In this document: positions 24,238-31,781 of the stretch, piece after piece | How positions within the stretch are numbered: position 1 is the first letter of the stretch | Layout: every line of letters starts with the position of its first letter | Assembly (NCBI GenBank): GCA_026125445.1 | Contig: JAHCLE010000008.1 | Coordinates: 1 to 42,523 of the forward strand | DNA: 42,523 bases | Direction of reading: 5' to 3' | Source: Burkholderiales bacterium | Lineage (GTDB): Bacteria > Pseudomonadota > Gammaproteobacteria > Burkholderiales > Usitatibacteraceae | Notes under the pieces: model-generated | Told to the model about the DNA's origin: nothing | The model's input: the letters and a program-made list of their open reading frames with translations, nothing else | The model's database searches: none | Position numbers and translations under genes: made by a program

Positions 24238-25359
24238 TTAATGCGGTACCAGGTACCTCTGCAGCCGCTCGAGATTGAGCTCGACACCGAGGCCAGGCGC
24301 ATCCGTTAGCGTCACCCAGCCCTTCACGGGCTTCGGATTGAAGACTTCCTCCCGCAGCGGGTTCGGATTCGCATCTACCTCCGCGAAGCCCTCCGGCCCC
24401 AGCGCTGCGCGAAGGTGAAGGGAAGCCGCGAGCCCTATGCCGCCGCCCAGCCAGTGCGGACAGAAGGTGGCGCCGTGGCGCCTGGCGAGCTGCGCCACCT
24501 CGCGGCCACCGGAGATCCCGCCCCACTTGGCGACATCGGGCTGGATGAAGGAGAGGTATTCGGCGGAGAGCGCGTCGGCGAACTCGTCCAGGCCGCGCAG
24601 GTTCTCGCCGGCGGCAAGTGGAACGCCGCAACGACGGGCGAGCTCCTGCCAATCCGGGATCAGCTCATCTGCGGCGATGGGCTCTTCCACCCAGTAGGGA
24701 TGAAAGGGGGTGAGCTCGGCGATGCGGTGCGCGGCTTCCTCGGGAGCCCAGGCCTGGTTCGCGTCCACCATGATGACCGCGTCGTTGCCGAGGGCGGCGC
24801 GGATCTCCGTGAAATTAGCGCGGTCCTTCTCCGGACCAAAGCCCACCTTGAACTTGAAGGCGCGGTAGCCCTCCTCGCGCTTCTCGAGCGCCATCTTCGC
24901 GACGTCGTTGGGGCCGAGGCCGCTCGCGTAGACCTGCACGCGGTTGCCGGCTTCCGGACCCGTCCCGAGAAGTTGCCACAGGGGCTTGCCCGCGCGCCGC
25001 CCCGCCATGTCCCACAGCGCCTGGTCGATGGCACCGATGATCTGCGCGAAGGGGCCCGGCTCCCCGCACTGGATCGCGAGGCGGCGCACCTGGGAATCGA
25101 GGTTCTGGCGCACGCGCGGCGGATCGTCCGTGGGGCTGCCCTCGAGGAGCGGGGCGAAGAGGCTTTCGACCAATCGAGCGCGGTGTTCCGCGCCGACCTG
25201 CGGGAAGTTGCAGAAGACCTCGCCCCAGCCCCAGGCGCCATCCTTCGCGCTCACGCGCAGGAACACGGCGGGGCGGCTCGTCATCGTGCCGAAGGACGTC
25301 TTGACCGGGATCTCGATGGGAACCCGGAAGACCCAGCATTCGAGGCGGGTGATGGTCAT
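24238..25359 (-). CDS. Mandelate racemase / muconate lactonizing enzyme family protein
   Basis: A 373-residue enolase-superfamily enzyme. The acid/base pair K169-x-K171 (AFKFKVG), metal ligands D199 (MVDANQAW), E225 (WVEEP) and E252 (AGENLRG), and the D275/H302 dyad (FIQPDVAKWGG, CPHWLGGG) are all visible, so an active Mg2+-dependent enzyme is expected. This residue set suits racemases or sugar-acid dehydratases; the substrate is unknown. I chose the ATG at 25359 (MTITRLECW), although no clear ribosome site precedes it. The last codons (RYLVPH) are made from a GGTACC repeat unit, so the C-terminus may have been rewritten by that element. Confidence 0.9.
   Translation of the reverse strand: MTITRLECWVFRVPIEIPVKTSFGTMTSRPAVFLRVSAKDGAWGWGEVFCNFPQVGAEHRARLVESLFAPLLEGSPTDDPPRVRQNLDSQVRRLAIQCGEPGPFAQIIGAIDQALWDMAGRRAGKPLWQLLGTGPEAGNRVQVYASGLGPNDVAKMALEKREEGYRAFKFKVGFGPEKDRANFTEIRAALGNDAVIMVDANQAWAPEEAAHRIAELTPFHPYWVEEPIAADELIPDWQELARRCGVPLAAGENLRGLDEFADALSAEYLSFIQPDVAKWGGISGGREVAQLARRHGATFCPHWLGGGIGLAASLHLRAALGPEGFAEVDANPNPLREEVFNPKPVKGWVTLTDAPGLGVELNLERLQRYLVPH
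24245..24257. repeat. GGTACC repeat unit at the 3' end of the enolase-family gene
   Basis: GGTACC-A-GGTACC, the same unit as in the cluster at 9602-9640, here read as codons for the C-terminal residues of the gene on the minus strand. Confidence 0.65.
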
Positions 25360-25387
25360 GGAGGAATCTGAGCCGCGCAAATGGCCG

Positions 25388-25786
25388 TCACTTCGCGCGG
25401 CGGTCAGGCGTCTTCCGATCCGCGCCACGCTTCGTCACGGAAACCGAGCGGCGAGGCGAAATCGCGAGATCGGGAGTGCCCTGTCGAATTTGATAGCGCT
25501 TCCCTCCCTTCAGTTCAACGACGACCGTCACCGTACCGCCCACCGCATCGACATATCGCCTCAATGTGGAAAGCCGCAGGTCAGACCGACTCTCCAGTTG
25601 CGAGACGGCGTTCTGGGCGAGGCCCATCGAGGCCGCGATCTGGGCCTGGGTCTTTTCGGCCGCCTGGCGAAGCTCCTGCAGTGAAGCCTGCACCATGGCC
25701 TCGGAGATCGCCTTGGAGCGCTTTTCGATCGCCTCGCGACGCGCCTTCGGAAGGCTCGAGATGATCTGATCCAGCTTTCGTCCCAT
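25388..25786 (-). CDS. XRE-family antitoxin of a RelE/HigB-like toxin
   Basis: A 132-residue DNA-binding antitoxin. The helix-turn-helix is at about residues 43-85 (EKTQAQIAASMGLAQNAVSQ, then LRLSTLRRYVDAVGG), followed by a beta strand segment typical of antitoxins paired with Gp49-like RelE toxins. A basic tail follows (RGADRKTPDRRAK). Its start is eight bases after the toxin stop, giving a toxin-first order like higBA. It should neutralise the upstream toxin and repress the operon at the palindrome at 26226. Confidence 0.85.
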   Translation of the reverse strand: MGRKLDQIISSLPKARREAIEKRSKAISEAMVQASLQELRQAAEKTQAQIAASMGLAQNAVSQLESRSDLRLSTLRRYVDAVGGTVTVVVELKGGKRYQIRQGTPDLAISPRRSVSVTKRGADRKTPDRRAK

Positions 25787-25794
25787 GTTCGCTC

Positions 25795-26214
25795 CTAAAG
25801 ATCCCGCCTAGCCTTCCCGATTCGCTTCAGATGGCTGTCGAAGCGCTCGTCTGCCTTGGCGATCAGCTTCCTGTAGAACCTTGCGGAGCTCTTTCCCTGC
25901 TTGTCTCCGGCCACCAGAATGATGGCTCGCCGCTCCGGGTCGAATGCGAATGCTGCACGCCACTCCTCGTTGCCGTCGTGTCCCTCGAACCGCAACTCCT
26001 TCATGTTGGCGTGCCGGGAGCCCTTCAGCGTGTCGACGTACGGGCGACCGGCGTGCGGCCCCAGCGTCTGGACCGCCCTCGCCGCGGCGAGGAGCCCATC
26101 CTGCACATCCTCGGCCATGTCGTCGAATTCCGGTTCGAAATCGTCGTGGAATTCGACCGTCCACGAGTCAGCGCCGGGGTCAGGCAGCGAGGCTCCTGCT
26201 CCGAACTTAGTCAC
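25795..26214 (-). CDS. RelE/ParE-superfamily (Gp49-like) toxin
   Basis: A 139-residue toxin-like protein. The core WTVEFHDDFEPEF, YVDTLKGSRHANMKELRF, WRAAFAFDPERRAIILVAGDK and FYRKLIAKADERF matches the Gp49/HigB-like branch of the RelE superfamily, whose members cut mRNA at the ribosome. The N-terminal 15 residues are less typical. The start is a GTG at 26214; the operator-like palindrome ends just upstream. With the XRE gene it forms a complete two-gene module. RNase activity is inferred from the family. Confidence 0.82.
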   Translation of the reverse strand: MTKFGAGASLPDPGADSWTVEFHDDFEPEFDDMAEDVQDGLLAAARAVQTLGPHAGRPYVDTLKGSRHANMKELRFEGHDGNEEWRAAFAFDPERRAIILVAGDKQGKSSARFYRKLIAKADERFDSHLKRIGKARRDL

Positions 26215-26225
26215 GGCTAGATGAT

Positions 26226-26241
26226 ATCACTTATATGTGAT
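26226..26241. promoter_or_regulatory. Operator-like palindrome of the toxin-antitoxin pair
   Basis: A perfect inverted repeat ATCAC-TTATAT-GTGAT, 11 bases upstream of the toxin GTG. The minus strand reads ATATAAGTGATATCAT through it and could serve as the -10 region. The position fits autorepression by the XRE antitoxin. Confidence 0.6.
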
Positions 26242-26285
26242 TCCGACAGGCGATGGGTTGTCACCAGCCGGCGGTCAGGTTTGCC

Positions 26286-26669
26286 TCAGGTCACCGCCGC
26301 ACCGCCATCCTTCGGATCACTGCCGGCAAGTGATAGGCGGGCGAGCCGGTCGCCGATCTTCTCGCGCGCAATCCAGAGGTCCCGTTCAGCCTGTTGCGCG
26401 AGCCAGAACCGCGGCGACTGGCCGAAGGTCGCGCCCAGGAGCAACGCGAGCTCGGCCGTCACGGGGGATCGGCATCGCTCCACACTGGAGATGACGGCCG
26501 TAGTGACGCCCAGCAAGTGCGCCAGGCCGGCGCGCGACAGACCTCGTTCGGCAATCTCCTCGAAGAGCATGAGCCCCGGATGGATGCCGGGATATAGCTC
26601 CCTGACCTTGCCACCCGAAGGATCTTCGAAGAACACCCTCTCGGCACAGATGATGGTATTGGTCTTCAT
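26286..26669 (-). CDS. Second HigA-family antitoxin (orphan)
   Basis: A 127-residue XRE-type protein of the HigA family. It shares with the first HigA the blocks PVTAELALL and QSPRFWLAQQAERDLW; the HTH is at about residues 45-75. It has a longer N-terminal arm (about 28 residues before the HPG motif). An AGGAG lies about 11 bases before the ATG. No toxin gene or remnant is seen in the 81 bases upstream, which reach the next gene. It may be a solitary regulator. Confidence 0.8.
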   Translation of the reverse strand: MKTNTIICAERVFFEDPSGGKVRELYPGIHPGLMLFEEIAERGLSRAGLAHLLGVTTAVISSVERCRSPVTAELALLLGATFGQSPRFWLAQQAERDLWIAREKIGDRLARLSLAGSDPKDGGAAVT

Positions 26670-26750
26670 GGAACGGGCCCTCTCCTGGCACCTACTCCAT
26701 GTGGCGCCAGCTCTACAACGGCCCGATGACCAACACAGTTGACGGCGGCG

Positions 26751-27731
26751 TCAATCCACCGTCGCCCCGATGTCCTTCGCCACCTTCGACCACTTGGCGA
26801 TTTCGCTGCGGATGTATCGGCCGAACTCGTCGGGAGTGCCACCCACGGGGGTGAGGCCCGCGGCGATGAGCTTCTCCCGGATCGCGGGATTGTCCTGCGC
26901 CTTCGCGAAGGCCTCGTTCAGGCGCTTCACGATTTCCGGGGGCGTGGCCACCGGCACGGCGATCCCTTGCCACGCGACCGCCTCGAACCCGGGGAGGCTG
27001 CCCGCCTCGGCGATGGTGGGGATGTCCGGATACTCGGGCGAGCGCTTGCGGCCGCCCACGCCGAGCGCCCGGAGCTTGCCCGCCTTCACCTGCGGCATCA
27101 TGCTCGCCTGGTCCGCGATGGCCATGCTCACGTGGCCCGCGACGAGATCGCCCACGAGCGCGCCGGTGCCCTTGTAGGGAACGTGCGTGATATCCGTGCC
27201 CGTGGACGCCTTGAAGAGCTCCGCGGCCATGTGCTGGGCGCTGCCGCTGCCCGAGGAGCCGTAGGAGAGCTTGCCGGGGTTCGCCTTGGCGTAGGCGACG
27301 AGCTCCTTCACGTCCTTGGCTGGAACCGCGGGGTTCACCACCAGCGCGTAGTTCACCATCACCGTCTGCATGACGGGGGCGAAGTCCTTCACCGGGTCGT
27401 AGGGCATCTTCTTGTAGATGCCGACGTTCATGGCGAGGGTGGCGACGTTGCCGACGAGGACCGTGTAGCCGTCGGGCGCGGATTTGGCGACGCTTTCCGC
27501 GCCGATCATGCCGCTGGCGCCGGTCTTGTTCTCGATGACGATGGGCTGGCCCAGGTTTTCCGCCAGCGCGGGCTGGACGATGCGGGCGTAGACGTCGACG
27601 GCGCCGCCTGGGGGGAAGGGGACGATGAGCTTGATGGGCTTCGTCGGGTAGGGCTGGGCGAGGGCGGTCGTGACGAAAGCAATGCCGAGGAGTGCAAGCA
27701 GCCGGGGCAGCAAATGGGGGAGCGGTTTCAT
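26751..27731 (-). CDS. Bug/TctC-family periplasmic solute-binding protein (2)
   Basis: A 326-residue receptor of the tripartite tricarboxylate transporter family with a signal peptide (about residues 1-25), the family start PYPTKPIKLIVPFPPGGAVD and the loops GASGMIGAESVAKS and THVPYKGTGALVGDL. It is clearly a paralogue of the receptor at 19702, but not a recent duplicate. No membrane subunits are near. Its neighbours are toxin-antitoxin genes, which give no hint about the ligand. Confidence 0.9.
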   Translation of the reverse strand: MKPLPHLLPRLLALLGIAFVTTALAQPYPTKPIKLIVPFPPGGAVDVYARIVQPALAENLGQPIVIENKTGASGMIGAESVAKSAPDGYTVLVGNVATLAMNVGIYKKMPYDPVKDFAPVMQTVMVNYALVVNPAVPAKDVKELVAYAKANPGKLSYGSSGSGSAQHMAAELFKASTGTDITHVPYKGTGALVGDLVAGHVSMAIADQASMMPQVKAGKLRALGVGGRKRSPEYPDIPTIAEAGSLPGFEAVAWQGIAVPVATPPEIVKRLNEAFAKAQDNPAIREKLIAAGLTPVGGTPDEFGRYIRSEIAKWSKVAKDIGATVD

Positions 27732-27820
27732 GGGGATTTCAAGGACGTTCGGGGAGCCTCGACCCTACCATGAGGCGCCTTTCCGTGGCCGCCGCCTGGT
27801 TGTGGCCGGCGGGCCATTGC

Positions 27821-27855
27821 CTTACTATTGAGTAAGGAATTTTACCTTTCGTAAG
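27821..27855. promoter_or_regulatory. Twin palindromic operator of vapBC
   Basis: CTTACT-ATTG-AGTAAG at 27821-27836 is a perfect 6-base inverted repeat. TTTAC-CTTTC-GTAAG at 27841-27855 is a second, weaker one, with centres about 20 bases (two helix turns) apart. They lie directly before the VapB start, where AbrB-type VapB dimers bind in related modules. Confidence 0.6.
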
Positions 27856-27859
27856 CTCC

Positions 27860-28099
27860 ATGCCCACCGCCACCGTAACCTCCAAAGGTCAGATCACCAT
27901 CCCCAAGTCCGTCCGGGAGGGCCTCGGCGTGGATGCCGGCGACCGGGTCGAGTTCGTCGAATCCACCAAGGGCGTCTACACGGTAGTCGCCGTCTCGCGC
28001 GACGTGCGGGAGCTGAAGGGCCTGATCGCGAAGCCCGCCCGCCCCGTGACCGTCGAGGCCATGAAGCGGGCCATCGCCAAGCGGGCCTCGAGGCGATGA
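27860..28099 (+). CDS. vapB: AbrB/MazE-type antitoxin of VapBC
   Basis: A 79-residue swapped-hairpin DNA-binding antitoxin. The AbrB domain is textbook: TVTSKGQITIPKSVREGLGV, then GDRVEFVES. The C-terminal part (residues 50-79, basic) should wrap around the VapC toxin. Its stop overlaps the vapC start (ATGA). Confidence 0.92.
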   Translation: MPTATVTSKGQITIPKSVREGLGVDAGDRVEFVESTKGVYTVVAVSRDVRELKGLIAKPARPVTVEAMKRAIAKRASRR

Positions 28100-28494
28100 T
28101 CGGCCTGGATACGAACGTGGTCGTCCGCTACATCGTGCAGGACGACGAGAAGCAGGCGGCGGCCGCGACACGACTGATCGAGAAGACCCTCTCGCCCGAG
28201 AATCCCGGCTTCATCTGCCTCGTGACCCTCGCGGAGATCGTGTGGGTGCTCGAGGAGTGCTACCAGGCCGACCGAGCGAAGGTGGCTGCGGTGGTGGAGG
28301 GGCTGCTTTCCTCGCGGCAGTTACTGGTCGAACAGGCGGAAATTGCGTGGAGGGCGGTCAGGGCGTGGACGGGAAGCCAGGCCGACCTGAGCGATGCGCT
28401 GATCGCGCAGGTGGGGCTGGCGGCGGGCTGCACGAAGGTGGCTACATTCGATCGGGGGGCGGCGGCGCTGGAAGGATTCGAACTCCTGCGGTGA
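28096..28494 (+). CDS. vapC: VapC PIN-domain ribonuclease toxin
   Basis: A 132-residue PIN-domain RNase. The acidic metal-binding residues D5 (GLDTNVVVRY), E47 (TLAEIVW), D97/D100 (QADLSDALIA) and D119 (ATFDR) are all present, so the toxin should be active. VapC enzymes cut tRNA or rRNA at single sites. It is coupled to vapB by an ATGA overlap, which ensures antitoxin is made first. A palindromic repeat pair follows. Confidence 0.92.
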   Translation: MIGLDTNVVVRYIVQDDEKQAAAATRLIEKTLSPENPGFICLVTLAEIVWVLEECYQADRAKVAAVVEGLLSSRQLLVEQAEIAWRAVRAWTGSQADLSDALIAQVGLAAGCTKVATFDRGAAALEGFELLR

Positions 28495-28518
28495 GCAGAT
28501 GCGTTGGGAAATCCACCA

Positions 28519-28587
28519 CCTCTCCCCTATCCCTTGGGAGTTCGCCTTTCTCCCCTTTCCCTTGGGAGAGGGGTCGGCGCTGAGGGT
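28519..28587. repeat. Palindromic repeat pair at the edge of the defence region
   Basis: The right member has arms CCCCTTTCCC (28552-28561) and GGGAGAGGGG (28564-28573) with one mismatch, plus a GCTGAGGGT tail. The left member (28519-28540) is a truncated, degenerate copy. These are the last copies in the window; none was found in the remaining 14 kb. Confidence 0.7.
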
Positions 28588-28604
28588 CATCGTACAATCG
28601 TCCC

Positions 28605-29591
28605 ATGCCGCGCAAGAAACAAGGACTGCTCGACGACCTCGTTGATTTGGTTTCAATGCTGCCTTGGTGGGCCGGCATTCTCCTTGCAATCGCCTTCTAC
28701 TTCCTGATGCGCTGGCTTGCCGCGCCCGAGCCCGTCGTGCCCGGGTCTCGCGCGCCCGCGGCAGTCGTCAGCAGTGCCCTCACTACTGGTTTCTACCTGG
28801 CGGGCCAGTGGATCCTACCGGCGATATTCCTGATCGGCGCGGTCATTTCAGGCGCTCGCGCGGTTCGGGGCAGTCGCGACGTGAGAAGTCAGAGACTGGA
28901 GCCCACTTGGGGGGACAGCGGCATGACGTCGCGCGTGCCCAAGGAGGCTCATCGCGATCTTTACGAGGATTGGAAGGACGCAACCGAGTCCCAGCCCGAT
29001 CAGGCTCCCATCCCGACCGATCGCTGGAGCATGGACCTTCTCAAGCGCTTGGAATGGAAGCGGTTCGAGATCCTGTGCTCGGTCTACTTCGAAGCATTGG
29101 GATTTCGGTTCCAACGAACCCATGCGGGAGCCGATGGCGGGGTGGATATCCGCCTCTATTCGGACGGCGCATCTGACCCGGGGATTTTCGTTCAATGCAA
29201 GGCGTGGCGTGACCGTCAAGTCGGAGTGGCCACCGTTCGGGAACTCTTCGGCGTCATGAATGCAGAGGGTGTCGGTGAGGGCATCGTCATCAGTACAAGC
29301 ATGTTCTCTCTTGACGCTCTTGCGTTCGCTAAAGGGAAAAACATTCACCTGATCAGCGGTGAGGAATTTCTCGGGAAACTCCTCGACCTGGACCTGGCGC
29401 GTCAGGACAGCATTCGCAAGCTTGTCACCGACGGGGACTTCACGACGCCAACATGCCCGTCCTGCGGGGACGGCGTCCAGATGAAGCTCCGCGTATCCAG
29501 GAAAGACGGCTCACGCTTTTGGGGTTGCAGCCGCTATCCCGCTTGTAGGACAACAATGCGAGTGGGAAACCAGGAAGTCCTATCCGGCTGA
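28605..29591 (+). CDS. Membrane-anchored Mrr-type restriction endonuclease with zinc finger
   Basis: A 328-residue predicted nuclease. Two membrane helices (about residues 20-40 and 60-82) anchor it. An Mrr-type PD-(D/E)XK domain follows at about 140-260, with E155, D181 (ADGGVDIRL) and the Q197-x-K199 variant of the last motif (FVQCKAW). The C-terminus is a topoisomerase-type zinc ribbon with C284, C287, C308 and C314. Mrr proteins cut methylated or foreign DNA. It faces the defence genes on the other strand, and its last 12 bases overlap the 3' end of the neighbouring nuclease-like gene. Confidence 0.85.
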   Translation: MPRKKQGLLDDLVDLVSMLPWWAGILLAIAFYFLMRWLAAPEPVVPGSRAPAAVVSSALTTGFYLAGQWILPAIFLIGAVISGARAVRGSRDVRSQRLEPTWGDSGMTSRVPKEAHRDLYEDWKDATESQPDQAPIPTDRWSMDLLKRLEWKRFEILCSVYFEALGFRFQRTHAGADGGVDIRLYSDGASDPGIFVQCKAWRDRQVGVATVRELFGVMNAEGVGEGIVISTSMFSLDALAFAKGKNIHLISGEEFLGKLLDLDLARQDSIRKLVTDGDFTTPTCPSCGDGVQMKLRVSRKDGSRFWGCSRYPACRTTMRVGNQEVLSG

Positions 29592-30548
29592 CCTTCCTTC
29601 GTAGGCGCGCTGGATAAGCGACTTGGCAGCATCCAGGTCTGCCTGATCCGCGATTGAGAGCTCCAGATCACCAGTTCCCCAATGCCCCTTATCAGTCACA
29701 TCCCGCGCATTGCCGGGAATGACATTAAGGTTCTTCGGCTTCACATGGAGATAGAGCAAGAAGCGATTCTGCTGCGGCACGAGCGTGGCGAAGTTCTTCA
29801 GGCGCTTGAATGCTCGGTACAACTTCAATTGCTTAGTCTGAACGTCGTCGCCCAGCGATGTGATGTAGTCCTCGATCGACGCGAGCAGCTGGAGTTGCGG
29901 CTTAGACAGATCCTGCAGCCACTCCTCGAAGCTCTTGTCCGCCCCCGTTCCAGCCTTGCCGGAATGCTTGCCCTTAGCCACCGCCAGCCTTGTTGGCCTA
30001 CTACCCTTGGAGCCGGTGGGACGCCCGCCGACGGCTCCGGATGATCCCGTTGCATTCACCAACTCCAGCAATAGCAGGTCGTCACCGAATCGGCGGTAAC
30101 GGATCAGCTCGATGCTGCGATCGATCTGCTGGACAGCGTGAGCATCGTAGCGGGTAAAATCGGCCGCAATGCAGACGAGCCGCGGCGCACTCCAATCGAT
30201 GTGCTCACTGGCCTGCTTCCCAAGCACCTCCATAACAAGGAGCTTGAACTCCGCCTGGTGGTCCATCAACCAGTCCAAATAGAACAGACCCTGGTTGATT
30301 ACGTTCTCCCCAACAGAGCGTTTGTATTCGAGGATAACCGGGCAGTTGTTCTCGTCGACGCCCAACGTATCGATGCGGCCTGAGTGGGTCTTGCCGGTCG
30401 AGTATTCGGTGGCGAGGAAGCGAATCCCCAATAGTGGTTCTAGGTTTCGCTCGATCAGACTCTGAAGGGGCTTTTCGAGATCGGAGGCATCGCCCTGAAG
30501 CTCCGACGCCACTTCCCTTTGAATTCGGAACAACTTGATGTCGCTCAC
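29580..30548 (-). CDS. NucS/DUF91-like nuclease domain with C-terminal DUF5655
   Basis: A 322-residue protein. The N-terminal 120 residues look like a DUF91/NucS-type PD-(D/E)XK domain: D60 in HSGRIDTLGVDE and E74-x-K76 in PVILEYKR. A low-complexity Gly/Ser/Arg/Lys linker (about 175-205) joins it to a C-terminal DUF5655-like domain (EEWLQDLSKPQLQLLASIED, then an R/F-rich beta part). Proteins of this kind are often found in defence islands; nuclease activity is inferred. The start is a GTG at 30548, with GAGGGG upstream, 53 bases after the DUF4268 gene. Confidence 0.75.
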   Translation of the reverse strand: MSDIKLFRIQREVASELQGDASDLEKPLQSLIERNLEPLLGIRFLATEYSTGKTHSGRIDTLGVDENNCPVILEYKRSVGENVINQGLFYLDWLMDHQAEFKLLVMEVLGKQASEHIDWSAPRLVCIAADFTRYDAHAVQQIDRSIELIRYRRFGDDLLLLELVNATGSSGAVGGRPTGSKGSRPTRLAVAKGKHSGKAGTGADKSFEEWLQDLSKPQLQLLASIEDYITSLGDDVQTKQLKLYRAFKRLKNFATLVPQQNRFLLYLHVKPKNLNVIPGNARDVTDKGHWGTGDLELSIADQADLDAAKSLIQRAYEGRSAG

Positions 30549-30601
30549 CGGAATATCCCCTCAAGCACGGTGACCATTAGGCACTCTTTGTCTTGTATTG
30601 C

Positions 30602-31600
30602 CTACCCTTCGCCCGCGTTCTGATCCTCCAATCGCAACGCGCGAACCCGGTGGGCGAGAGATCTGTGAAGGTTCTCTACCTGAGCAAGTAGCCACTCAGC
30701 TTGCTCTGGCCAATGTGCCTTGTTCTCCACGTCCGCGTCACGTCGAACGAAGATGCGACGCCGATTTACCTCCTCCGATTCGCTCCATTCGAGTTTGCCG
30801 CCAAAATCCTTCTCTATCTGCTCTCGATCCTTCATAAGAGCATGGAAAGCAGCTTGTGCATTTCGATTCTGGATAAGGAGCTGTGCGCGCAACTCGCCGA
30901 GGCCGAACTTGTTCGTCTCGGTATTGAATGTCGAAGCAACTGCCGAAATTGATATTCCGGATCGTCCCAGCGTAAAGCGCATGTAAGGCCTAGGGCGCGG
31001 CTCCGGGACGCGAACCTTGGTCCCCTTCTTCCGGGCGAGATCGCAGAACAGACTCCAGAACTCGAGTCGACCTTGATTCCACTCGGAAATCCCGCCCTCC
31101 TCCGCCTTGCCACGAACCGCCTTCGCCCAGTCGTTTGGCTTCGCAACGATATTGAATTTGGGCGCGGGTGCACTCTCTCCGATCTTCCAGAGTTCTATTT
31201 CCAAGCCGAAAAAGCGCAAGCCGTCCTGCGATACTTCGTTCAGCCAAATCAGGGCTTCGCGGTGTTCCTCCGTGAAGGTGCGTGCGATCCATACCACGGT
31301 TCGAACATCCAGGCCCGCCGCGTAGGTGATGATCTGGCCCAGATGGCCGTGGTTCGTCTTCTCAAGCTGATTCTCGATCAGGACTCCTTTGTCCGTCGCA
31401 ATGTCCTTGCAAAGGATATCGGCCCGAAAGGTACCAACGTCCTTTTCAACATCCTCGACTTCCAGTTCCATGCCCAAGGCCTCGGACAACAAGGCAATGT
31501 TGTCTTCCCTTGCCAGCCAAGGCGTGAAGTCCGAGGACTCCGATTCCCAGTACTTGCGAAGGTCGACCTTCTCGAGCCGACCGAGGGGAGGCTTGGTCAT
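30602..31600 (-). CDS. DUF4268 protein with PD-(D/E)XK-like N-terminus
   Basis: A 332-residue protein. The N-terminal domain carries the nuclease-like pattern D61 (FRADILCKD) and E76-x-Q78 (GVLIENQLEKT), followed by GHLGQIITYAAG, as in several restriction-related families. The C-terminal half matches DUF4268 (RPRPYMRFTLGRSGI and the following beta-rich part). The function of DUF4268 is not established; its usual company is restriction-modification genes. The second of two close ATGs (31600) has a GAGGAG ribosome site; the first (31612) overlaps that site. Confidence 0.8.
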   Translation of the reverse strand: MTKPPLGRLEKVDLRKYWESESSDFTPWLAREDNIALLSEALGMELEVEDVEKDVGTFRADILCKDIATDKGVLIENQLEKTNHGHLGQIITYAAGLDVRTVVWIARTFTEEHREALIWLNEVSQDGLRFFGLEIELWKIGESAPAPKFNIVAKPNDWAKAVRGKAEEGGISEWNQGRLEFWSLFCDLARKKGTKVRVPEPRPRPYMRFTLGRSGISISAVASTFNTETNKFGLGELRAQLLIQNRNAQAAFHALMKDREQIEKDFGGKLEWSESEEVNRRRIFVRRDADVENKAHWPEQAEWLLAQVENLHRSLAHRVRALRLEDQNAGEG

Positions 31601-31649
31601 GGGGCTCCTCATTTGTCACACGCGTCGGATCTGCGGCAATTGGCCATAA

Positions 31650-31781
31650 CTACTTCAGCGCCGCCTCAAGATCATCCACAATCTCCTGGGCGATCACGTC
31701 CGGCGGCGACGGAAGGTGATTAACGCCGCTATTAAAGTAGCGAGAAGCACAAGGGTGCTGTCGCAACGAGACAACCTGCAC
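31650..31781 (-). CDS. Small ORF coupled to res (43 aa), possible fragment
   Basis: A GTG at 31781 overlaps the res stop codon (TAGTG), the same type of junction as between mod and res. The frame ends in PPDVIAQEIVDDLEAALK, which resembles the C-terminal tails of adenine-specific restriction methyltransferases (a PP.VIA.EIV.DLEAAL pattern known to me from that group). It may be a decayed end of such a gene or a true small protein. I cannot assign a function. Confidence 0.45.
   Translation of the reverse strand: MQVVSLRQHPCASRYFNSGVNHLPSPPDVIAQEIVDDLEAALK

Noticed and set aside
26670-26750. A higB toxin or remnant for the second HigA
   Set aside because: Only 81 bases separate it from the Bug gene, and no frame resembles a RelE-type toxin end.
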